37,770 nucleotides of DNA from Chitinophagaceae bacterium. GTDB taxonomy: Bacteria; Bacteroidota; Bacteroidia; Cytophagales; Cytophagaceae. The notes under the pieces are model-generated. The model searched no databases. It was not told the origin of the DNA and saw only the letters and a list, made by a program, of their open reading frames with translations. A program made the translations under genes and the position numbers. How positions within the stretch are numbered: position 1 is the first letter of the stretch; each line of letters starts with the position of its first letter. The DNA lies in the NCBI GenBank assembly GCA_028288365.1, contig JAQBNU010000103.1, positions 1 to 37,770 of the forward strand. The letters are read 5' to 3'. Positions 31,656-37,770 of this stretch are shown piece by piece.

Positions 31656-34649
31656 TCAAAATGGAGCCTTGTAATTAAGAATGGACTTATATACAAGTGT
31701 TTGTATAAACGGTCTGATGTTGTCTTTATTCAACCTGTTATTAGAGGCATCTGGATTGACCCTATTGGAAATAAAGACATAAACAATTTCCTGAACAGGA
31801 TCTACCCATACTGCAGTACCGGTAAAACCGGTATGTCCATACGTTTTATCAGAAGCCAAATAAGAAGTAGGTCCATGATGGCCCTTGTCAGGTCTGTCCC
31901 AACCCAAACCTCTTCTGTTACTTGGAAATTGCCGGGAGGTAAATGTTTTGATCGTTTCAGGCAACAGGTATCTTACACCTCCATACTCACCGTACTGCAA
32001 ATTCATTTGCATCAACGTGGCCAACTCTAAAGCGGAGCCAAACACTCCCGCATGGCCACCTACTCCACCGATCAATGCAGCGCCTTGATCATGAACATAG
32101 CCTCTTACCAATTGCTTTCTAAAATAGATATCGTTTTCCGTGGGTGCGATATTTGTCATTGGAAATTTCTCCAATGGTTTAAATGTAAATGCCCGCAAAC
32201 CCAATGGACCATAAAAATTATCTTCCATGAAGCGATCAATCGGTTGGTTGACGATACGCTCAACAATTCTTTTCATGATGTAAAAACCGATGTCGCTATA
32301 GGTGTAAGAATAGTGAAAAGGTTTTCTCGCTCTTCTTGATTTTTTTGTAGGCACAGGTTTTTTTAATAAAGGAGATTCCACTGTCCATTTCCAAACGGAA
32401 TCTTCCATCGCTGCTATGCTGTATAAATTATTGGCAACTGCATTGGGATATTGTTCGCTTCTTATCGTATCGTAAAATTGCTTCATGAAACCCGAACTAT
32501 CGATGGTTCTTCTCCAATGCGGAAGAAAAGGAACCAGCCCTGCCTGGTGAGTGAGAATATCTTTGATCAATAAATCTTCTTTATTGCTGCCTTTGAGTTC
32601 GGGTAGGTAATCACCAGCTGTTTTATTGAGATCAATCAACCCACGCTCTTGCAAAAACATCACGGCCTGTGTAGTAGAAGCCACCTTAGTTATAGATGCG
32701 ATGTCATATAAGGTAGACGTATTGACCGCACTCGTTTTCTGATAATCAATGTAACCATAAGCTTTGTTGAATACCACCACGCCTGACTTTGCAATCAATA
32801 CCTGACAACCGGGCATTACACCTTCTTTAATGCAACGATCGATTAACGTGTCGATGCGATCTAATGTAGCGCAATCCATTTTTGCAATTTCCGGATAAGA
32901 GAAACTCAATCGTTTCATGTGAGTACTGAGCACTACACCTTTGCCTAACTTGAACTCCGGACAAGTGGTAACGGGTAAGGTTCCCTCAGCCGGCAAAGCG
33001 CCAAAAATAATCTGAGGAACTATACTTTGTGTTGTCGCATTGTCTTCGTATGCACAAATCAAATTAGGAACATCAGTAAAATATTTCATGCTGTATGGAT
33101 TGGCGAATACAGACACGATGACTTTGCTTTTTATTTTAGAAGGCAATGAGTTGATGAAATCTCTTGCCTTATCTGAGATGCCAAAGTTTTTACTATTGAA
33201 AATATTCGTATTGACTAAACCCACCATCACTACATCGTACTGACTTAATTTAGCAACCAACGCTTCTGCATCCAAACCCGTCAACGTTTTATCCGCGATG
33301 TTGTAATGATCCATTACCGCATATTTACTCAACGACTGTTGAAATTCACTCCCTTCTTTTTCACCGATCACCAAACTCGCAAAGTGTTGTGGATCGAGGT
33401 TCTGCAAAGGAAGTATATTGTCTTTATTTTGAACAACAGTAATGGCTTTGCTGTACATTTGCCATTTCACTGACTGTGCCCAGGAACTGTTCAACTCTTC
33501 GTAAAGCCCTTCTGTTTGTACCGGTTTTAATTCATGCAACCCCGCCCAGTATTTGGCTTCCAAAATTTTACGTACGCGACTGTACACTTCTTCTTTTGAA
33601 ATTTGTTTATCCTTTAATGCCTTCTGTATTTTTTTTATAGCAAGGGGAACATTCTCTGAAAACAACAATACATCATTACCGGCGAGTAATGCTTTTACAT
33701 CTACTTCTCCCGGTTTATAAAAACTGCTGACACCTTTCATGTTCAAGGCATCTGTAAAAACCAATCCTTTGAAGCCCAACTCTCCTTTCAACTTATTCGT
33801 GACCACATTTCCCGATAAGGTAGACGCCAGGTTTCCATTCTTTTCATAAGCCGGCACCTGTATGTGTGCCACCATGACACTCATGACGCCGGCATCGATC
33901 ATTTTCTTAAATGGAAATAATTCTATGTCTTGTAATCTGGCTTCGGTATGATTGATCACAGGTAAAGAAGAATGCGAATCGGATTCTGTATCGCCATGAC
34001 CGGGGAAATGTTTGGCATTGGCCATCACTTTCATGTCCTGCATACCTTTCATGTAAGCCACGCCCTTAGAAGCTACACGCTCTTTGCTTTCTCCGAAAGA
34101 ACGCATACCGATGACCGGATTGCTTGGATTGCTATTGATATCCACGACAGGAGCAAAGTTGATGTGTACCCCTAATCGTCTGCATTGGCGGCCAATTTCT
34201 TTTCCCATCATATAAATATGGTCGTCGTTTGCGATGGCACCTAATGTCATTTGTTTAGGATAACCGATCGTACTGTCGAGACGCATGTTGAGTCCCCACT
34301 CCGCATCCATGGCGATGAACAAGGGGACTTTAGCCATGGCCTGGTACCTATTGGTCAATACAGCTTGTCTCACCGGACCGCCCTGAAAAAATATAATGCC
34401 ACCGATGTTGTATTTGGAAACCAGTTCTTCTATTTCTTTTACATGCGTAGCATCCCTGTTGGAATAAGCCGCTACCATAAACAGTTGACCCAGTACTTCT
34501 TCTTCTGAAAGTGATTGCAAGAGACTATCGACCCATTGGTCTTTGTCTAAAAAACGATTGACGGTATGCGAAGGCTTAAAAGAGCTGATGATTACGACAA
34601 GTAAAACAAGGGCAAAAGTTAGGATAACGTGTCTGGACTTCACAAGCAA
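31656..34649 (-). CDS. GH3 beta-N-acetylhexosaminidase fused to a beta-lactamase-fold serine hydrolase
   Basis: The 997-residue protein starts with a signal/anchor segment (residues 7-24). A GH3 domain follows: 'NAKHFPGHGDTESDSHSSLP' (about residues 212-230), the NagZ-type loop with the His/Asp general acid-base, and 'LVFTDALNMKGV' near residue 300 with the nucleophile Asp. A GH3 C-terminal-like region spans about 390-575. The last 400 residues are a class C beta-lactamase/PBP fold: 'DIASITKVASTTQAV' (Ser-x-x-Lys near 652), 'YSYTYSDIGFYIM' (Tyr-Ser-Asp) and 'YGHTGFTGTAVWVD' (HTG). One exported protein thus combines an amino-sugar glycosidase with a peptidase/esterase, fitting cell-wall turnover. 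It heads an operon with bshA. Confidence 0.9.
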   Translation of the reverse strand: MLVKSRHVILTFALVLLVVIISSFKPSHTVNRFLDKDQWVDSLLQSLSEEEVLGQLFMVAAYSNRDATHVKEIEELVSKYNIGGIIFFQGGPVRQAVLTNRYQAMAKVPLFIAMDAEWGLNMRLDSTIGYPKQMTLGAIANDDHIYMMGKEIGRQCRRLGVHINFAPVVDINSNPSNPVIGMRSFGESKERVASKGVAYMKGMQDMKVMANAKHFPGHGDTESDSHSSLPVINHTEARLQDIELFPFKKMIDAGVMSVMVAHIQVPAYEKNGNLASTLSGNVVTNKLKGELGFKGLVFTDALNMKGVSSFYKPGEVDVKALLAGNDVLLFSENVPLAIKKIQKALKDKQISKEEVYSRVRKILEAKYWAGLHELKPVQTEGLYEELNSSWAQSVKWQMYSKAITVVQNKDNILPLQNLDPQHFASLVIGEKEGSEFQQSLSKYAVMDHYNIADKTLTGLDAEALVAKLSQYDVVMVGLVNTNIFNSKNFGISDKARDFINSLPSKIKSKVIVSVFANPYSMKYFTDVPNLICAYEDNATTQSIVPQIIFGALPAEGTLPVTTCPEFKLGKGVVLSTHMKRLSFSYPEIAKMDCATLDRIDTLIDRCIKEGVMPGCQVLIAKSGVVVFNKAYGYIDYQKTSAVNTSTLYDIASITKVASTTQAVMFLQERGLIDLNKTAGDYLPELKGSNKEDLLIKDILTHQAGLVPFLPHWRRTIDSSGFMKQFYDTIRSEQYPNAVANNLYSIAAMEDSVWKWTVESPLLKKPVPTKKSRRARKPFHYSYTYSDIGFYIMKRIVERIVNQPIDRFMEDNFYGPLGLRAFTFKPLEKFPMTNIAPTENDIYFRKQLVRGYVHDQGAALIGGVGGHAGVFGSALELATLMQMNLQYGEYGGVRYLLPETIKTFTSRQFPSNRRGLGWDRPDKGHHGPTSYLASDKTYGHTGFTGTAVWVDPVQEIVYVFISNRVNPDASNNRLNKDNIRPFIQTLVYKSILNYKAPF

Positions 34650-34687
34650 ATAATTATGAACAGGATATCAACGAATTATTTATTTGT

Positions 34688-34716
34688 CAAAAATAACTCA
34701 TTTTAACGGAAAACAA
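34688..34716 (-). promoter_or_regulatory. Candidate promoter of the GH3-bshA operon
   Basis: On the minus strand, TTG (34716-34714) and TATTTTTG (34695-34688, full TAnnTTTG match) are separated by 18 bases, 39 bases before the ATG. Confidence 0.5.
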
Positions 34717-34749
34717 TGCTTTATCTAAGGCTAATAAATCTTATATTTA

Positions 34750-34757
34750 TACCTTTG
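34750..34757 (+). promoter_or_regulatory. Candidate mutL promoter (-7 box)
   Basis: TACCTTTG fully matches TAnnTTTG, 36 bases before the mutL ATG. A -33 TTG at suitable distance is not evident. Confidence 0.45.
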
Positions 34758-34793
34758 TAGAGTTATCTTACAGATCCCTGATTTAGCCGAGGA

Positions 34794-36620
34794 ATGCCTG
34801 ACATCATAAAATTATTACCTGATGCGATTGCCAATCAAATTGCTGCCGGAGAGGTCGTTCAACGTCCTGCATCTGTAGTAAAAGAATTGTTGGAAAACAG
34901 CATCGACTCAGGAGCCAAAAGCATTCAGTTGATCATCAAAGACGCGGGCAAAGCCTTGGTTCAAGTGGTAGATGATGGCAAGGGAATGAGTCCTGCCGAT
35001 GCCCGCATGAGTTTTGAACGTCACGCCACCTCCAAGATCACCAAAGCAGAAGATTTGTTTGCGCTTCGTTCCTACGGCTTCAGAGGAGAGGCTCTCGCTT
35101 CCATCGCTGCAGTAGCACAAGTCGAATTAAAAACGAGAGCAGACCAGGACGAAGTAGGTACCTGCATTCGCATAGAAGGATCAGAAGTAGTGAGTGTGGA
35201 ATCCTGTGCTTTGAAAAAGGGCAGTTCCATTCAGGTAAAAAATCTGTTCTTTAATATTCCTGCACGAAGAAATTTTCTAAAATCCAATCAGGTAGAATTG
35301 AAACACATTTTGGATGAGTTTACAAGAGTTGCACTCGCTTATCCCGAAATTGGTTTTTCATTTTATCAAAACGATATACAAACCTTTAACCTGCAAGCCA
35401 AATCTCTTTCCGAACGGATCGTAGATTTATTAGGTAACTCTTACCGTGAACAGTTGATCACTTGTGAAGAGCAGACCGACAACCTTACTGTTAAAGGTTT
35501 TATAGGCAAACCGAATTCTGCCAAGAAGACACGTGGCGATCAGTTTTTCTTTGTCAACAGACGTTTCATCAAAAGCGGATACCTGCATCACGCGGTGATC
35601 AATGCTTATGAAGGATTGATTCCTGCCGATACACATCCTTTCTATTTGTTGATGCTGGAACTTCCCCCAGAGATGATCGATGTCAATGTACATCCGACCA
35701 AAACAGAAATAAAATTTGAAGACGAGCGAACCGTATACGGCATTTTAGCAGCCAGCATACGCCGGGCGATTTCTAAACACCATGTCACTCCATCGCTTGA
35801 TTTTGAAATAGACATCAACATCGAGCGCATGATGGGCTTTCAATCTTCGTACAACAACGAAACAAAATCCTCCAACGGAAATAGCGGTAGTTACCGTCCG
35901 CAGCAATTTGCCGGAGAACAAAAAGAAAGAGGTTCGAATTGGGAAAGTTTATACGATAACATTCCTGCATACAAAGAAGAAGCCCGCCAAACAGAATCGT
36001 TGGTATTCTCCAGTGCGGCAAATCAGGAGCGTTCTTCTACTAATGTTGTTGCTTCTGAAAATCCTTCCACCTTTCAATTGCACAACCAATACATCATCAC
36101 GCAAGTGAAATCAGGGTTGGTCATGATCGACCAACAGGCAGCACACGAACGCATCTTGTACGAACGTTTCCTGAAAAACCTGAAAAATAAAAACGGAGCT
36201 TCACAGCAATCTTTATTCCCTCAGCAACTGGAGTTGTCACCCGGTGATTTTACACTTATGCTCAGCATCGAGCATGAGTTGAATGCTTTGGGTTTTATGT
36301 TCAGTGTATTCGGTACACATACCATACAATTGAACGGCACACCTTCTGAAGTAACGGAAGGGGAAGAGAAAGAACTCTTCGAAGGATTGCTGGAACAGTT
36401 TAAGCATTTCAAGTCTGAACTGAAACTAGACAACACAGAAACGCTGGCTCGTTCACTGGCCAAACGTTCGTGCATGAAATCAGGACATCCATTGGCATTG
36501 CCTGAAATGAATGCCATCATCGGGCAGCTGTTCTCTTGCGACAATTCACGTTATACTCCGTCAGGTAAAACCACTATGGTATTGCTTGATATAGAAAAAG
36601 TAACTCAACTGTTTTCTTAA
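34794..36620 (+). CDS. mutL: DNA mismatch repair protein MutL
   Basis: The 608-residue protein begins with the GHKL ATPase domain: 'NQIAAGEVVQRPASVVKELL' with Glu and Asn of the ATP/Mg site ('ENSIDSGAK'), 'VVDDGKGMSPAD', 'RHATSKI' and 'YGFRGEALASIA'. The second domain has 'FFFVNRRFIKSGYLHHAV' and 'VDVNVHPTKTEIKF'. A variable linker spans about 335-415, then the dimerisation/endonuclease domain has 'IDQQAAHERILYERFL' (from 445). MutL couples MutS mismatch recognition to strand removal. Here the endonuclease motif has Gln instead of His in DQHA, and the C-terminal metal motif near residue 582 is 'CDNSRYTPSGKTT' rather than C-P-H-G-R-P-T, so nicking activity is uncertain. It starts an operon with the rhomboid genes. 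Confidence 0.95.
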   Translation: MPDIIKLLPDAIANQIAAGEVVQRPASVVKELLENSIDSGAKSIQLIIKDAGKALVQVVDDGKGMSPADARMSFERHATSKITKAEDLFALRSYGFRGEALASIAAVAQVELKTRADQDEVGTCIRIEGSEVVSVESCALKKGSSIQVKNLFFNIPARRNFLKSNQVELKHILDEFTRVALAYPEIGFSFYQNDIQTFNLQAKSLSERIVDLLGNSYREQLITCEEQTDNLTVKGFIGKPNSAKKTRGDQFFFVNRRFIKSGYLHHAVINAYEGLIPADTHPFYLLMLELPPEMIDVNVHPTKTEIKFEDERTVYGILAASIRRAISKHHVTPSLDFEIDINIERMMGFQSSYNNETKSSNGNSGSYRPQQFAGEQKERGSNWESLYDNIPAYKEEARQTESLVFSSAANQERSSTNVVASENPSTFQLHNQYIITQVKSGLVMIDQQAAHERILYERFLKNLKNKNGASQQSLFPQQLELSPGDFTLMLSIEHELNALGFMFSVFGTHTIQLNGTPSEVTEGEEKELFEGLLEQFKHFKSELKLDNTETLARSLAKRSCMKSGHPLALPEMNAIIGQLFSCDNSRYTPSGKTTMVLLDIEKVTQLFS

Positions 36621-36629
36621 TACTCGTTC

Positions 36630-37454
36630 ATGCAGTTTCAAATTACACCGACCGTAAAAAATTTATTGTTTGCCAATTTCGGAGTGTATGTGCTGGCCAT
36701 TTTTATCCAAATACAAATGAATGTGGATATCAATGACTTTTTTGGATTGCATTCCTATTTCTCTGATCGCTTTCAGGTCTACCAATTCGTCACGTATATC
36801 TTCATGCATGCCCACATGCAAAACGGGCACATCTACTTTGCACACATTTTTTCTAACATGTTTGCCTTATTCATTTTCGGACCGATGCTGGAAAATTATT
36901 GGGGAGGAAAACGTTTTCTTTTCTTTTATCTATTCACCGGTGTAGGTGCAGGCCTCTCCTATTGGGCAGTCAATGCCTATGAAGTCTATCACCTGAAAGA
37001 AGCTGTCACATTATATTTGCAACATCCGGGACCAGGCGAATTTGTAAAATTTCTTTCCGGTTATGATCGTCGTGTCATTCACGATGCTTTAAATGAAATT
37101 GATGCCTTCAGTGAAAACCCAACAGATCCTTCAGCCATTGCCTGGTCTAAACAAATAGCGATACAAGCCTACTCCGCAGCAGCCAGTTTTTCTATGGTCG
37201 GTGCTTCGGGCAGTATTTACGGGGTACTCATGGGTTTTGGATTATTGTTTCCCAATACCATTTTCGTTTCTTTATTCATCCCCATTCCAATCAAGGCAAA
37301 ATACATCGTGGCTTTCTATGGAATCTCTGCGTTGTACATGCAAATAAAAAGTGCCCCGGACGATAACATTGCACATTTTGCTCACCTTGCGGGCATGGTG
37401 TTTGCATTTATCCTCGTGCGCTACTGGAACAAAAGACGTGACGTTTTTTATTGA
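36630..37454 (+). CDS. Rhomboid family intramembrane serine protease
   Basis: The 274-residue membrane protein has about six hydrophobic segments. The catalytic Ser193 is in 'FSMVGASGSIYGVLMGFG' (G-x-S-G-x-x-x-G) and the partner His252 in 'NIAHFAHLAGMVFAFILV'. 'YFAHIFSNMFALFIFGPMLE' (H72-x3-N76) matches the second-helix H-x-x-x-N region that stabilises the oxyanion. An insertion of about 70 residues (115-185) between helix 3 and the catalytic helix is polar and forms an extra loop. It cleaves transmembrane segments of client proteins. It starts 9 bases after mutL and ends 6 bases before a second rhomboid gene, so the three are one operon. Confidence 0.9.
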   Translation: MQFQITPTVKNLLFANFGVYVLAIFIQIQMNVDINDFFGLHSYFSDRFQVYQFVTYIFMHAHMQNGHIYFAHIFSNMFALFIFGPMLENYWGGKRFLFFYLFTGVGAGLSYWAVNAYEVYHLKEAVTLYLQHPGPGEFVKFLSGYDRRVIHDALNEIDAFSENPTDPSAIAWSKQIAIQAYSAAASFSMVGASGSIYGVLMGFGLLFPNTIFVSLFIPIPIKAKYIVAFYGISALYMQIKSAPDDNIAHFAHLAGMVFAFILVRYWNKRRDVFY

Positions 37455-37460
37455 TACATT

Positions 37461-37770
37461 ATGGATATAGTAAACGACATCAAAGAACAATTTCGAAAAC
37501 CCAATAATGCATTGATCAAAATCATTCTGATCAATGTCATTGTTTACCTTATCGATTGCGTGCTCTATATTATTTCTGAGATCGGTCACACACCTTCTTT
37601 GTTTGAAGCGGTATACGAACATCAACTATTGTCCAGCAACTGGAGTACGTTCATCTCCCAGCCTTGGACGGCTGTTACTTATTTTTTCAGTCACCAGATT
37701 CCTTCTCCTTTTCATATCTTGTTTAACATGCTTGGCTTTTATTGGTTCGGCATGGTAGTTCAGGATTTAA
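37461..37770 (+). CDS. Second rhomboid-like protease, N-terminal part (cut by window end)
   Basis: 103 codons are visible from the ATG at 37461 to the end of the window, with no stop. The peptide has a cytosolic start ('MDIVNDIKEQFRKPNNALIK'), a first membrane helix ('IILINVIVYLIDCVLYII'), 'FISQPWTAVTYFFSHQ', the rhomboid L1-loop and helix-2 entry, then 'FHILFNMLGFYWFGMVVQDL', which matches the H-x-x-x-N-M helix of the family. The catalytic Ser and His would lie beyond the window. It is a different paralogue from the preceding rhomboid and follows it by 6 bases. Confidence 0.8.
   Translation, partial: MDIVNDIKEQFRKPNNALIKIILINVIVYLIDCVLYIISEIGHTPSLFEAVYEHQLLSSNWSTFISQPWTAVTYFFSHQIPSPFHILFNMLGFYWFGMVVQDL

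Noticed and set aside
31604-31696. 31-residue N-terminal extension of bshA
   Set aside because: BshA proteins start at 'MKIGIVCYP'; the extension overlaps the end of the GH3 fusion gene.
1-37770. CRISPR arrays, insertion sequences, prophage genes or defence operons
   Set aside because: No regularly spaced repeats, transposase-like or phage-like frames were seen; apart from the tRNA-Asn unit there is no sign of a mobile element.

Overview
The window is about 37.8 kb of moderately AT-rich chromosomal DNA from a member of the Bacteroidota, probably a Cytophaga-like or related environmental lineage. The evidence is: several TAnnTTTG -7 boxes, the promoter type of this phylum's sigma factor; bshA of the bacillithiol pathway; a single-domain response regulator of the 'SIMLIDDNEID' type; a MutL whose C-terminal metal-site motifs depart from the classical form; and a GH3/beta-lactamase-fold fusion protein. 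The genus is inference.

Positions 1-22821 are a large surface-polysaccharide locus. It opens with the tail of a glycosyltransferase and two polytopic membrane proteins on the + strand (a GT-C transferase and a possible polymerase). A tightly packed minus-strand operon follows, read from 12745 down to 3077: GT4, GT2, CapD/PseB-like dehydratase, sugar nucleotidyltransferase, methyltransferase, AsnB-like amidotransferase, GT4, FkbM methyltransferase and an unrecognised histidine-containing protein. A Wzx-type flippase (12857-14308, +) separates it from a second minus-strand operon, read from 22821 down to 14364: a second AsnB-like protein, a DPM1-like GT2, a methyltransferase, an FdtA-like 3,4-ketoisomerase, its partner aminotransferase (interrupted by an in-frame TAA), gmd, fcl and galE. 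Together these genes make and modify nucleotide sugars (complete GDP-mannose to GDP-fucose, an amino-deoxy sugar branch that is now probably broken, UDP-Glc/Gal interconversion), assemble a glycan and flip it across the membrane.

Positions 22822-29810 hold an NlpC/P60 lipoprotein, tRNA-Ala(GGC) with a strong terminator, an unrecognised helical protein, a CheY-like regulator, an ALDH7-type aldehyde dehydrogenase, an HtrA/DegP protease, and tRNA-Asn(GTT). Just downstream of tRNA-Asn lies a small GIY-YIG nuclease gene, followed by a second partial copy of the tRNA-Asn 3' half with its own terminator. This tRNA / nuclease / tRNA-remnant unit is the most unusual structure in the window and looks like a minimal mobile element that uses a tRNA gene as its target.

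Positions 29811-37770 are housekeeping: a minus-strand operon (GH3-beta-lactamase fusion, bshA, fatty-acid hydroxylase-like protein) ending at a clear terminator, then a divergent + strand run of mutL and two tandem rhomboid proteases, the second cut by the window end.
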